A stretch of DNA of 64,000 nucleotides, from contig JAPEUQ010000017.1 of NCBI GenBank assembly GCA_027946365.1, positions 806,001 through 870,000 on the forward strand, written 5' to 3'. The notes beneath the pieces were generated by a model. The model was given only the letters and a program-made list of their open reading frames with translations. It was not told the origin of the DNA and ran no database searches. This DNA comes from Kalmusia sp. IMI 367209. Lineage: Eukaryota > Ascomycota > Dothideomycetes > Pleosporales > Didymosphaeriaceae. Shown here one piece after another: positions 1 through 11,198 of the stretch. The translations under genes were made by a program, and so were the position numbers. Position 1 is the stretch's first letter. Each line of letters starts with the position of its first letter.

Positions 1-1
1 A

Positions 2-349
2 AAAGCTAGACGACGAGCAGCTTTGGAGCGACTCGGCCTACGGTCGGATTGGGACGAGGACGCAGACTTGCATGGAGAGGTTCTCGGAAAACAGGTGTCC
101 AAGACCATCGGCAGCATCGTCCAGATCTACGAATCCTTGCCACGTTGCACAGCATTTATTGTGTACAGCGGCACTGGCGACCCTCGAGAAGTTCGTCGGC
201 TACGCAAGATGCACGACCAACACAAGAACGAGTACGCAACGAAGAACTGGGACCAGCTCAGCGTCAAGTGGACCGACAGCGAAGTCCGAGCTCTTTCCAA
301 AGCGGTGCAGCGCGCGCGCAATGGCGTCGGATTCATGGTGGTCAAGTGA
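2..349 (+). CDS. RNA exonuclease, Rex1/Rnh70-like, C-terminal part (5' end outside window)
   Basis: The frame is open from the window edge to TGA at 347-349, so only the last 115 codons are present. The tail contains FIVYSGTGDPREVRRLRK, then a basic stretch and the ending GVGFMVVK. I recognise this as the region after the DEDD exonuclease fold in fungal Rex1/Rnh70-type RNA exonucleases, which trim 5S rRNA, tRNA and other non-coding RNA 3' ends in the nucleus. The catalytic DEDDh residues lie upstream and cannot be inspected. It could instead belong to another REXO-family member. The family call is moderately sure; the partial state is certain. Confidence 0.6.
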   Translation, partial: KARRRAALERLGLRSDWDEDADLHGEVLGKQVSKTIGSIVQIYESLPRCTAFIVYSGTGDPREVRRLRKMHDQHKNEYATKNWDQLSVKWTDSEVRALSKAVQRARNGVGFMVVK

Positions 350-2275
350 AGGAAAGAATATATTTGTGACTCGGGTTGTGCTACGCGCGTCAAGCTTAGC
401 GTGGTACGGCGTTTCAAGCTGAAGGTGGATTGTTGCATGTCATTGCGCATCGATATAGGATGCGTCAGGGGTGTGGCATTTTTGGCTTTTACGTTACGGG
501 CGTTAGGCCCAATATAGGCGGGTGGAGTAGTGTTAGGGCATTATAGACGGCTGAGCGATGGCGCAACGGCTGTGTTGCATTGCCATGATGCAACGCAAAC
601 GCAGGAGCCTGGAAGGCAAAAATGGGATTTGCCCCCGAGGATTAATAAGATGCGAGATTGAACGAAGAAAGCTGTTACGAGGATTCTGTCATCAAAGTGC
701 AATGCTTAGCGTTTCGGTGGATGCATTGTCCTTATTTGTGAGACGGGGCCGAGAGGGAAGGACCCCTGCGGGGCTCATCGCATTCGATCCCTTGCTTGAA
801 CATGGTATGTAAAATGGACTAGGTGAAGCATGCTGGCGTATCGTAATGGACAGGGGGGTGAGGAAGATCGTAAAGGGTAAATCTGTTCGGCGTTTGCCGC
901 GCCACCTTGGCGGAGGAACACGCGTAAGAGGAAAAATAGATGACGCTATGTATGTATAGTAGTGCATACATGTAGGCATGTATTTGCGACGTGTGCTTAC
1001 GGCATACTCAGGATACAGACCAGATCAGATAGGAAGTAACGGGGGTTGGTGTCGTGCGAGAGAAGCGTGGTGGCGGAGAGCGAGGGGCTGCAAGCGTGTA
1101 GACTTTGTTTGCTTCGATGGCGGAGGTCCGGCCTTTTCACGAGCTGGAAGCAGAAGCTTAAAGAGAAATGGTGATTGCGACTTGCATGCGTAGGTGGCCT
1201 AGCGAGAGATAGCGAGTTTGGATGCGCAAAGAGACGTGTGCGGACGGACAGGGGATAGCGAGTTAGCGAAAGGCAAAAGCGCTCACACACTACTACCTGC
1301 TCGAATCATCCCACGTATCCATGGACAAGAGAATGAGGGATGACCGGCACCGCCGAGGCGTGTGCGATGTGTACAATGGCACGGCCGCGCTAAGGCGACT
1401 TGTTTGACGCAGAGTGTTAGCGCGTGCGGATTATTATTAAATGCTAATCTGTGAGGTGGGCAGGTGAGCGATAATGCGACGCGCGGCGCTGTGGTTGGCT
1501 GGCTCGGGAGACGAAGTCGACGGCAGCTGAGGATGACAATCTGGCTGGCAGGGCGCTATAGCGAGGGAGCAGCGTGGAGACCAGGGCCGTCGGTCGTATT
1601 GACGAGCGGGTACGAAGACGCGGTGTTGGAGAGCAGATGAGATAACTGCAGCGCCATGGCGACATGCGGATCGGCGGTGCAGACTTAGGGCTGCACATAG
1701 ACGGCTTTCGTAATAGACTGCTTATAGTCATCAGCCCGCCTAGGCTGCGACGGGTAAGGGGCCTCCTGCTGCCATGCTAAACTTGGGTAGACTTTTGTGT
1801 GCTAATTTCTAATTTCTAATTTCTGAACTGACTCCCTAGTTGCAAGCTTCCCTGTCTGTTTTGTAATTTTGTTGTCTTTTTTTTTTTTCTTTACTCCCCG
1901 TTGGACCCAACGAGAAGGCCGCCGTCCGTGTAGCCTGTAGTACTCGTGCCCATCCCCCGCTACAGCCACGCGTTCTGAAACGGTCTGGCACGCTGCACTA
2001 TACCGCCAACAGAGCTTCCAGTGTAGTATGTAGCAGTATCAATCCGGCCGGCTGTCGGCTGCCGGCTGCTCACCGATTTGCTACCCTGCGGGCGTCTCGC
2101 TATTTGGTTGTCGTCGATACCGTACCCGGACTCCTACTGCTCCTTCGTCAGCGAGGGTCAGTCAGCCTTGCCTTGCCTTGTCAACTGCTATTCTCATCGT
2201 CTGGCGCCATCGCCTAAATCTAAAATTTTCCACTGGATGACTTTTTCCAGGCCATCCGTGGGAGGCATCTAGCCG
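350..2275. other. Intergenic and 5' leader region without a supported gene
   Basis: I see no reading frame here with convincing protein character. Short frames on both strands are Arg/Ser-rich translations of GC-rich DNA. The distal part has a CT-rich tract near 1870-1895 and a short tandem repeat near 1803, typical of a fungal promoter and 5' leader. It probably serves the gene that starts near 2276. Confidence 0.5.
1803..1823. repeat. Heptanucleotide TAATTTC, three tandem copies
   Basis: Three perfect head-to-tail copies of a 7-bp unit stand about 450 bp upstream of the putative start at 2276. They are followed by a T-rich tract. The function is unknown; this may be simple replication slippage. 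Confidence 0.8.
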
Positions 2276-2358
2276 ATGGCGCAGGGCCGTATCAGCGACA
2301 GCGACGGCGGTCACATGTCTGAGGTTGCAGAGAGCATCGACAACGACTCACCGCGCGC

Positions 2359-2389
<31 letters not shown>

Positions 2390-5300
2390 CATCATCGCCA
2401 GCTGTGGTGCAAAGGTTGGCGACTTCTTCAATGCGTGGCACAGGATCACGTCGACATACCACCTACCCGCACTGGTCGGGTCCTACAGCAGCCTGCTCGG
2501 GACGACGGGGCGCCAGAGGAGAGCATCGATAAACACGGAATTAAATGGATGGTAAGCTTTAACCTTGGCCGTTGCAGGCCCACCCCCCAACCCTCTTCCG
2601 CATCGTCGCACAGTCTCTTTTCCCAGTTGAGCATTCGATATTCCCCTAGCATTATGAGCTTATTCCGGCACCAATCAGCGCCGCACGTATTTTAATTTTT
2701 TAAGCGCGCCTGCGCTAGCCGTCTTGCCAAATAATTTCCACACTATACGTTTATCATCTATTAAACCCGCATGCCCGCATCGCGACGCCTGCTTGACGCC
2801 TTGCTGGAACTCGTGCTCGACTCGTGCTGATACACTTTCCCCCCTCCACCACCACCCCCCGAGAAGCCAGATCGACCCTCTTGTCCTGCACCGCCTGCGG
2901 CGAGTCGCTGGGCTTCCAAATCACCGAAGCGCCCCCCGAGAAGCAGTCCTTTCGGTGAGTCTCCCGTCTTCTACCTCGTGTTCCTTGTCTTCCTCTCCCG
3001 CACCCACTTAGTCCAGACCGTGTGTGTTGAGGGACCATGGCATTACCATTTCCTCGTCCCTCGCGTCTGTGGCGCTGCCTTGCCAGGATGCTGCATGCAC
3101 ATCGCTGCACCTGGTATTAACACCACAACAACCATTTAAATGCCCGTGTTGTCCTGCAGAGAGGTACCTCGCGCTGACTCTCTTTCTCTCTTTCTCTGCA
3201 ACAGCTGCCGCGACTTCTTCAAGCTGCCCAAGATCGAGTTGCGATGTGAAGTCGGCCCGGACGAATTGATTCCAGTAGAGCCCCCAGGTGCAACTTCCCG
3301 AACCGTTAGTCCTCGAGAGTTCGCCCGATCTAGTAATCACCCAACCACCAGCCATGGAAGTGGAATCGCGCCTCCCCAATGGCAGGCCCCGCCACGCCCA
3401 CTACGACCAGCACCATGACCAACACCACCACCACCACCACCACCATCACAGGTCCTTTGAAGCCAGCAGACAGTCACTGCCGCCGCCGCCGACAGCCCGC
3501 TCACCACCAGCACCGCTTGCACTGCACGCTCCACTCAAGTCGCCAAGCAACCCGCCATTGGCCTCCCCGTCGCCTGCCGTCAAGCCAGTCCATGACATTC
3601 ACTATGCTGCACAGCCACCCAAACAGTCTCCCAAGGCGACCAGCACCAACGACGCCAGCCGGGCGAGGGAATTGCCACCTGCTGTGTCCCATTCGCACTC
3701 CCACTCACCAGCAGAGCAACGAGTCAATGGACAGCCTTACCCCCGCCCGCCCCAGGAGGTGCAGCTGGATGCCATCGAGCGCCTCCAGACGCAGATCTCG
3801 CAAAATAGCAGCGCCCTAGTAGCCCAGACCCGGGACATGCGGCGCTACGAGGAGACGCTGCAACACGAAGGAGAGAGCCTCCGACGCGAGTTCCAGAACC
3901 ATGTTCACCATCAAAATGGAGAGCTTCAACGTGTCGACGAAGCCGTTGCACGCCTCCAGCACGAGATGCAAGTCATCCGCGACCTACTCGAAGCCCTGAG
4001 TCGCGAAGTGCACGCCACACGTGAACTACAGGCCCGTGCTGGCGTCGCGGGCCCCGGGCATCCCATCAGTGGACAAGACACCGCACTCGAGCTGATGGCA
4101 CAGCAAATGGCTGTCATGTCCCACAAGGCCAACGAGGTCGACACGTTGAAGATCACAATCGAAATCATGAAGAACAAGATCCAGCGCCTTGAAGAAGCTG
4201 GTGCTGCCGGTGTGCCACCTCAGCTACCATCCTCTCAGTATGCCTCGCCGCGGGAAACTTCCGTACGTCCAGCGCAGGCATCCCATGCCGCCCCTTATCG
4301 TGCAGTACCAAATCAAGTACCGCAAATCGATATTCCTGTCCCCTCCACACAGCGGACCCAGTCTTACCCCTCTCAAGGTAGCCAATCCGTTGCAGTGACC
4401 CCAGATGCCCCGCAAAGGCCTGAGCCTTCGCAAGCTCAAGGCGGATGGGTCACAGTCAACGCGGGGACGAAGCGGACACATCCTACCGGCATAGACAGCC
4501 CCCAGGAATCCGCCGGCCCATCAATCGGGTCTCCGAAGCGTCCAAAACTTGCTCCAATCGAGCCCCGGGGAGCCTATGCCGGCTCACAAAGTCAGCATTC
4601 GTATGCTTACGAGCACATGGACACAGATGATTCCGATGCAGCTCGAGTGCAAACCCACCGACACACCTTACCTTCGCAGCCTGTCCCAGCGGGGTCGATT
4701 CCTCCGTCGACGCTGGCTTCGCAACATCACTTCATTCCATATGGAACGCAAGATGCTCCATCAGACGAAAGCTGGCGACCCGAGTCTCAGCGGCTCGTCA
4801 CCGAGGTTCGCACTCCTCGTGGGCGCGGCCGCGGTGGTGGTCCAGGGAGTCGCGGTGGACGTGTTCGCAAGAGTATGGCAGCTCAGTATCAGCATCCTCA
4901 TGGCACACCAGAATGGGAGAGGGACGACTGGCATGGCGTCCCTGAAACCCAGATCAGCCCTGATGGATACTACAGTGTAGCTCGCTCGGGTAGAGGGATC
5001 ATTCGTCGCGGAAGTGGTGGCGGCGGTAGTTCACGCGGTGGTCGACCTGGCTCCAGTGGCCGATCTGTAAGTTTGGGCCTACAGGGCGTAACTGCTGGTG
5101 CAGGACTTAGCTTGCCGATTGATCCTTACGCTCACACTAAAAAGACTCGAACAAAGCCGATCCGCAACGCTGACGGTGTCCTGATCCGCAAAGACGGCCG
5201 CCCAGATATGCGTTCGCAGTCGTCGGCCGCCAACTTGCGCAAGGTTCATGCACGCAAAGAGGAAGAGCTTAGAGATTCGGAACTCGGCTTTACCCCGACA

Positions 5301-5855
5301 CCCTCAAACCTGCATCAATCGACAAGCATGAGGGAAACAGAAACGCCCAGCCCAACGAGGTATGATCAGGCAGGACAGGATCAGGATCTCACTGCCAGCC
5401 AGCAGAAGAAACACAGCCGCGTCATGTCCAAGATCTTCCCGGGAGGCGTGGATGAAGCAAGGAAAGATCACGACTATGCTCGTAAAGTCTTTGAAGAAGA
5501 CGAAAGCCACACTGCACAGTCACGAACACAGCATCATCATCATCATCATCATCATCACCGCGCCCACGACTCGCATGCTCGCCCGCTCGATATCAAGCGG
5601 GAGCATGCTGAAGAGCGCCACCACATTGCTGATACACAGAGTCCCAGCGATGCTGATGTGGACATGGACCGTCCTGAAGACCATGCAGACGATGAAGGTC
5701 AGACTCCGGGCGGGCAGAGCGAGAACTCGGGCCGTGAGAGTCAGTATCACGACGCTACGGAACAGGAGCAGGAGCGCCCGCAAACACAGCCTCAGCAAGA
5801 GGCACCACAATCCACGTTGGGTACCTCACAGACAGTGCAGGCTTCTGGGCCTTGA
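2276..5855 (+). CDS. Large disordered conserved fungal protein with Cys-rich N-terminus, poly-Gln/His and RGG region (exon 1 join unresolved)
   Basis: The 3' part is the surest. An exon at 3352-5855 encodes about 830 residues: poly-His near its start, a predicted coiled coil (NSSALVAQTRDMRRYEETLQ onward), an RGG segment (GRGRGGGPGSRGG), a conserved block with RNADGVLIRKDGRPDMRSQS, and a second poly-His. Upstream coding blocks read through a 250-bp intron (2955-3204) and a 64-bp intron (3288-3351). They add a Cys-rich motif, CTACG then CRDFF then LRC, possibly a zinc ribbon. A first exon (2276-2551) starts MAQGRISDSDGG, has nine Gln, and looks coding in another frame (GDFFNAWHRITSTYHLPALV), ending at a good GTAAGC donor. 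I could not join it to the Cys-rich exon without a stop or an indel. If the first exon is wrong, translation could begin at ATG 3354. Function unknown; RGG and coiled coil hint at RNA or chromatin binding. Confidence 0.65.
2360..2386 (+). repeat. (CAG)9 microsatellite, poly-Gln
   Basis: Nine CAG triplets followed by three CAT, read as Gln9-His3 in the frame starting at 2276. It probably varies in length between strains. Confidence 0.85.
3419..3449 (+). repeat. CAC/CAT triplet tract, poly-His
   Basis: A near-perfect CAC/CAT run inside the 3352-5855 exon encodes a run of nine His after Gln-His-His-Asp-Gln. Confidence 0.8.
5532..5558 (+). repeat. (CAT)n microsatellite, second poly-His
   Basis: A CAT run near the 3' end of the same exon encodes a second His tract (ten His with the closing CAC). 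Two independent poly-His tracts in one protein suggest selection for the residue or slippage-prone codons. Confidence 0.8.
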
Positions 5856-8399
5856 TCCACTAGAGCTTTATCCAACAAATTCGACTATTTGGCGATATTG
5901 TTAATGGCGAAAGAAATTGTGTATTGGGAAAAGCTTGATTACCCAGCATTTGGGTTGTTCGGTATTAATCTTTCAAGTGGGTACTTATTTCTGCAGGCGG
6001 ATGGGTACCGACAGATTTTTCTTATTGTTTCTTCGGCATCTTGGCCCACGAATTCACGATGGCGTTATATTGTTGGGCTTGGTCACATGCACAGTTCTCT
6101 TCATCGCTGCTGTTTATGATAGGTGAAACCACATTGTAATAACACCTAGACTGTATCAAAATTCACCGATCAGGGTTGTCTGACTACCCGTCAGATTAAC
6201 ACATGGGGATATAACTACCTGATATCATCTACCGTGCCGATCTCATGACAATACGTTTAATACTTTGCTTCCACGTGTCTCGCGGGCTGCCTAGCCTGAC
6301 TACATGGTACGTTATACATACATGATTCCAATGTAGCTCAGCAATCAAAAGAAGAAGGCAAACTACCGCGGCACTTCCCGCCCGTTTGATTGCATCCGGT
6401 AGTACTTCTGGACCGTGTTCTCGGTCAGACGCTACTGCTATAATATATGTCCAGCATCGACTACGATCCAATTGAGCGGGTCGTGCTCGCAAACAATATA
6501 GGCCCAATATCCAACGACGGCGCGCTGCCTACTTAGCCGGCAAATAGGGGCGCCCGATAAGCGAAGCCGCATATGCAGTTGCACCGATAGCAAGCAAATC
6601 ATGGATCCAGCAATGCATGAGCTCCAAGTTGCACCACCGCTATAGTTGTTGGTCGAGAAGATTGCCGAATTGAGCGGCGCCATATGTGAGAGGCGGCTTG
6701 TCGCGTATAGGCCATGGGTGCCGCCGCTTCGGCGTCATTCTGGAAGGCCAAGGGCCAGCAAGCAGGTTTCGGGGAAATGGAACATTGGTGGAAACTTCAG
6801 CTGCCGCTCGCGGGCGGCTTGCGCTTCGCGAGCGGGCAGAGAGGCTGGACTTGGGCCTGTGTGCCGGAGGTACCTGTTCGCCTTGGCGCCGTGGCGATCG
6901 GGGAGATCGCGCCGTGTGGGTCTGCTGGTGACCGTGTATACAAGTTATGCCTCTTCGCTTCGTTTGGTTTGCTTCGTCATGATGCATCGCTTAGGAGAGT
7001 TGGCTGTACGTGGTAGCAGTAATGCACGCATCTCCTATGCATGACCGTTGGGAGCTCATCTACTTCCCGATTGGGCCGATGGAAGATGCAGGTGAGTGAA
7101 TTACACTGGTCAGCATGCGCCATCTAAACCCTAACTACAGTCTCGCAGACTTAGTGATATCGATGTTATTTGTCACCGCGAGGGGTACGTGAGGTTACGT
7201 GAGCTTCAAATAGCGACTTATACGGCTGCTCGGCGTTGTTCCTAACTCAATATCCTTTTATTACTTTCCTAGTATGAGGAAAACAATAATGTCCGTGCAG
7301 CATTGCTGTTCGCGTGCCGGGAGACGGTAATTTCTTCGCTTACGTTGGTTTTGAAATCTTTCTGCAACGCCTAAGCCATGGGTTTACCTAGGAGTTAGTA
7401 GACCATCTTTGACTTTATCAGGCCTCCCACGTCTGTGCGAGTGTCAGCAGGGCTTTGAGCAAGAGGACAATTTGCTTTCTGTAGACCATGCCTCAACGAC
7501 ATATCCCTCGTCAAGGTAGCTGACGATCTGAAATGTTGATTGTATGATCTGCGAAGTAGCACCGATAGGCTCAAACTGCCGCTTTAGCTTTCGATCAATA
7601 TCCGGGTGGTGATCTTTTGCTTTCTTCTATTTGATCCCCTCGATTTTTAACAAAATCGGTCAATGGTTCGTTGCAATGTCAATTTTCATTACGTCTTGTC
7701 TGAGCCGTCATTGAAGTTTTAAAGGTCACGAAAACCGATTGTTGTCTGGGGTAGATTCCACCACTTATTCTTGGCAATGGCATCGCCATCAAGCTACTTC
7801 GAGTCAAGAAAGCAGAAAGAAACCCCGATGCGATGCACTGGCACTGTTTCCAGAGGCATAAAAGAGGAATACATGCATATCTTCCCATTAAATGCCAGTC
7901 GTTAGAGCTAAAAGGAATTAAGATCGCATGTCTTCTTTTTTTCATAGCCTCCTGGACTCTAATCAATAAGCATCAAGAAAGGAACCTTGAAAATTGCGTA
8001 GTAAATAAAAGGAGACCTATTCAGTTCCCTGAGTAGAACAGTCAACAAAATTGGTCCAAGTTAGATTGGCATGCTGACTCTAAGTAGGTCGGGCAGCACA
8101 ACAAAGTGATCACCGCCTTCATTGTCACCACCTTTAACACACCTTTGAAGTTATGGAAAACAGGACCGGAATGGTACTGCTGCTATCTCTTTTAGTTCAC
8201 CACCCTTAAAGCTACGTACACCTTTTGCTATTTAGTATTGCATATATATGAAGTGATTACAGCCTGACATGATGTAGCAAGAATGCTATTAAGGATTTTT
8301 TTTTATTTTACAAAAATCAGAGTATCATATTACACTCTCGCAGAGTGAATTTTCTCGGTTTATAAGACTCTTCCATTCTGCATAGAGGAACACGTATGA
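5856..8399. other. Gene-poor intergenic stretch
   Basis: Only short, stop-ridden frames occur and none resembles a known protein. A GC-richer patch at about 6640-6950 gives Arg-rich translations on both strands with no domain. The part after about 7100 is visibly richer in A and T. I see no transposon ends or tRNA here. Confidence 0.5.
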
Positions 8400-8400
8400 A

Positions 8401-9090
8401 AGTCTTCCACCTCATCCCATCCATCAGTTTCGGCACCTACACAATATCAAGCCTATATCTCCCGCATGCACTCTCCTTCACCCAACAGACTACCACTACC
8501 CCCAGCCCCTCAAGCGACCAGACTACCCTCCAATATGCTCTGTACCCTAGACCAAGATAAGATATGTAATTCCAGACCCAGATTTCTCCCCGAACGAGAA
8601 AAGGCGCCATTACAGTCGGATCTTTCGCACTACTCCTCTCCCTCGATTTCAACGTCATTGGTACTACCAAAACATGCTGCGCCACGCAAGAAAAGCGGTT
8701 GGTCAAGTCTGACAGGTACGGCACCGTACACGGTGGATGGCATGTGATAGCAGGATCTTCAGGGCAGGTCTTAGGATGGTGTATACGTGGGAGGATAGTG
8801 AAGATGGACAGATCAGGATATGCCGGGTGGCTACGTAAGCCTCATCCCCATTTCCTTGCCAGCATCATCCATAATCCAAGGACGGACTGGGTATTAATGG
8901 GCTTCCATCAACTGCATTGTGTCGATTTATACCTCCACGTCATTCAAAAACTTCGCCCCAAGAGGAAGATCGGCTTCGACGCCGTTATTAACACTGCCAT
9001 CCACAAAAGCCACTAGCCCCCGCCATCCCGAATACCTGCGCCAAGTACTCCTCTGCCAGGCCGACGATACGATCAAAACATCATAGCTCG
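8401..9090 (+). pseudogene. Decayed DUF3328/UstYa-family (mycotoxin biosynthesis-type) gene
   Basis: The frame open from about 8572 to the stop at 9014-9016 contains GFHQLHCVDLYLHVIQKL. Its HQLHC matches the first HxxHC signature of DUF3328 (UstYa/UstYb oxidases of ribosomally made cyclic peptide pathways). Just past the stop, one frame over, the DNA reads HPEYLRQVLLCQADDTIKTS. This resembles the second family motif (H..HC.YLRQ..C..D.T), but the HC pair is replaced by PE. Upstream a stop interrupts a possible leader starting at about 8396. No intron fits the frame change, so I read this as a relic with at least one frameshift and a lost second HxxHC. Active members form a copper-type site with two HxxHC motifs; this copy should be inactive. 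No precursor-peptide or partner genes are visible nearby. Confidence 0.5.
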
Positions 9091-9910
9091 TATATAACGG
9101 TGAGTCAATCGTCAGCAGATGTAGTGCGCGTAGGCAGTGTCGCAATGAGGATGCTTCGTATGAAGCGACTGCATGTGGGGAGAGGGGGTGCCATGGGACG
9201 AGATGGTGGTCGAGTCATGATGAGTGTTTGTCATGTAAAGAATGAATGGAAGGAGGCGCAGGAGGTGAGGAAGAAAGGGGGTGTGATGTGAGAACCAGGG
9301 CTTACTTGGGAGGTGGTGTCGAGGATTGGGTCAAATGCAGTTGAGCAAAGTCCTGAAACGGGGCATATCCAGAAAACAATCGTAGATAGATTGAAGGACT
9401 TTGTATGACATTTACATTATGCTTGGAAAAGATGTGGAATTTTCTTCCTCCGTGACGTTCAATTTGAGCATATTAGCATGTCGTACAGTTTGGAAGAAAT
9501 GCGACTCTTCGAACTTGTGTTTTGATAGCTATCTGGTTATCGTAAGGAAAGAAGGGTTCGTTTCTCCTCACTTTCATTTGCATTTGCCAAAGAACGCTCG
9601 TTGTTCGTTCATTGCTTACCGCGGGTTTTACCCATTCTGGCAATATCACGAAGCGGGAAAACGGACGTATCTCGGCCCTCACTCTGGATAATGTAGAGCA
9701 ACTTTTCAATAACCCCAATGCCCACACTGAGTGGTGGGATTTCTGATGATCAACAATCACAGCGGTGAATTTTGAGGAAGCCACACCCAGATGATCTACG
9801 TAGGTCACGCGTGGTTTCGGATCACAATACTCACGCCTAGATAAGTATCATGAACAGAGCACTCACAGGGCGTGATGATCACTCGGTCCTCTTCACAAGA
9901 AAAGACGACA
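9091..9910. other. Intergenic region and promoter side of the CE15 gene
   Basis: No supported gene. A 111-codon minus-strand frame at 9473-9808 has no recognisable domain or partner exon, and I leave it uncalled. The 3' part should hold the promoter of the esterase gene starting at 9911. Confidence 0.4.
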
Positions 9911-11074
9911 ATGTTGCTTTTTCTGTTCCTGTTGACAGCATATCCCGTGGTCGGACAGAATACGACAACCTGTCCCCCTCTCCCAAACACAATCAACTAC
10001 AATGCCAACCCCAAGCTACCCGATCCCTTCCTCCCTATTACAGGTTCCCGACTGACGCAAAAATCTCAATGGCCCTGCCGCAAAGAAGAGATCCGTCAGC
10101 TGTTCCAACGTTACTCCTACGGCAAGCTGCCACCCAAGCCAGCATCCGTGACCGCATCCATGTCCGGTACCTCACTCAGCATCACGGTAAGCGATGGCGG
10201 CAAATCCATGTCCTTCTCCGTCAGCATCAAGCTTCCAAGTACGGGCTCAGCACCCTTCCCCGCCATCATCGCCTACGGTGCGCCGAGTCTGCCAATACCC
10301 AACACGGTAGCTACTATCACATATCAAAACTTCGACATGGCCGCCGACAACGGGCGCGGAAAAGGCAAATTCTACGACCTTTACGGAAGCAATCACAACG
10401 CTGGAGGCATGATCGCAGCTGCGTGGGGCGTCGATCGAATCATGGATGCGCTCGAACTCACGCCAGCCGCTAAAATCGATCCTAAGCGCGTAGGCGTAAC
10501 GGGATGCTCACGCAATGGCAAAGGCTCCATGATCGCGGGCGCCTTCGTAGATAGGATCGCTCTTGCGCTCCCGCAAGAAGGCGGGCAGTCCGCTGCAGGA
10601 TGCTGGCGGATCGCTGACGAGATCCAGAAGAATGGTACCAAGGTCGAGACGGCGCATCAGATTGTCAACGGAGACACGTGGTTCTCAACGGATTTTCCAA
10701 AGTACGTTGATGCGGTGCCAACGCTGCCGTGGGATAACCATATGTTGCATGCGCTCTACGCGGACCCGCCGAGGGGTTTGTTGATCATCGAGAACACCGC
10801 TATTGATTACCTGGGCCCTACAAGCAATTATCATTGTGCGACTGCGGGACGCAAGGTTCATGAGGCCTTGGGCGTCAAGGATTATTTTGGGTTCAGCCAA
10901 AACTCGCATTCGGATCATTGCGGGTTCCCAAAAGCCCAGCAACCTGAATTAACGGCATTTATTGAGCGTTTCTTGTTAGGGAAAGACACTAAGACGGACG
11001 TTTGGAAGACTGATGGGAAATGGCCGATCGACGAGAAACGATGGATTGATTGGGCTGTCCCGACACTGTCGTAG
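9911..11074 (+). CDS. Secreted 4-O-methyl-glucuronoyl methylesterase (CE15)
   Basis: This intronless gene of 387 residues cleaves the ester between lignin alcohols and 4-O-methyl-glucuronic acid on xylan. I chose ATG 9911 because it gives a clean signal peptide (MLLFLFLLTAYPVVGQ); an in-frame ATG at 9875 would place charged residues before it. The CE15 hallmarks are all present: N-terminal LPDPF, the nucleophile motif GCSRNGKG with Ser200, Glu223 in LPQEGG, Cys231-Trp-Arg, substrate-side GDTWFSTDF, and the catalytic His336 in HSDHCGFP. The serine-glutamate-histidine triad is therefore intact. There is no carbohydrate-binding module. The length matches single-domain fungal members. It runs tail-to-tail with the alpha-mannosidase gene, 124 bp apart. 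An active secreted esterase of plant cell wall degradation is the likely role. Confidence 0.93.
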   Translation: MLLFLFLLTAYPVVGQNTTTCPPLPNTINYNANPKLPDPFLPITGSRLTQKSQWPCRKEEIRQLFQRYSYGKLPPKPASVTASMSGTSLSITVSDGGKSMSFSVSIKLPSTGSAPFPAIIAYGAPSLPIPNTVATITYQNFDMAADNGRGKGKFYDLYGSNHNAGGMIAAAWGVDRIMDALELTPAAKIDPKRVGVTGCSRNGKGSMIAGAFVDRIALALPQEGGQSAAGCWRIADEIQKNGTKVETAHQIVNGDTWFSTDFPKYVDAVPTLPWDNHMLHALYADPPRGLLIIENTAIDYLGPTSNYHCATAGRKVHEALGVKDYFGFSQNSHSDHCGFPKAQQPELTAFIERFLLGKDTKTDVWKTDGKWPIDEKRWIDWAVPTLS

Positions 11075-11198
11075 AATACGGGAGCAATCTTCACTCACGA
11101 ATATCCACTACTATGGAGCACTGACGCTAGATGGTAAAATACGCTTATGCTTCTACCTACAGCTCTGCATGAACATGTCAAACATCATCATCTATCAC

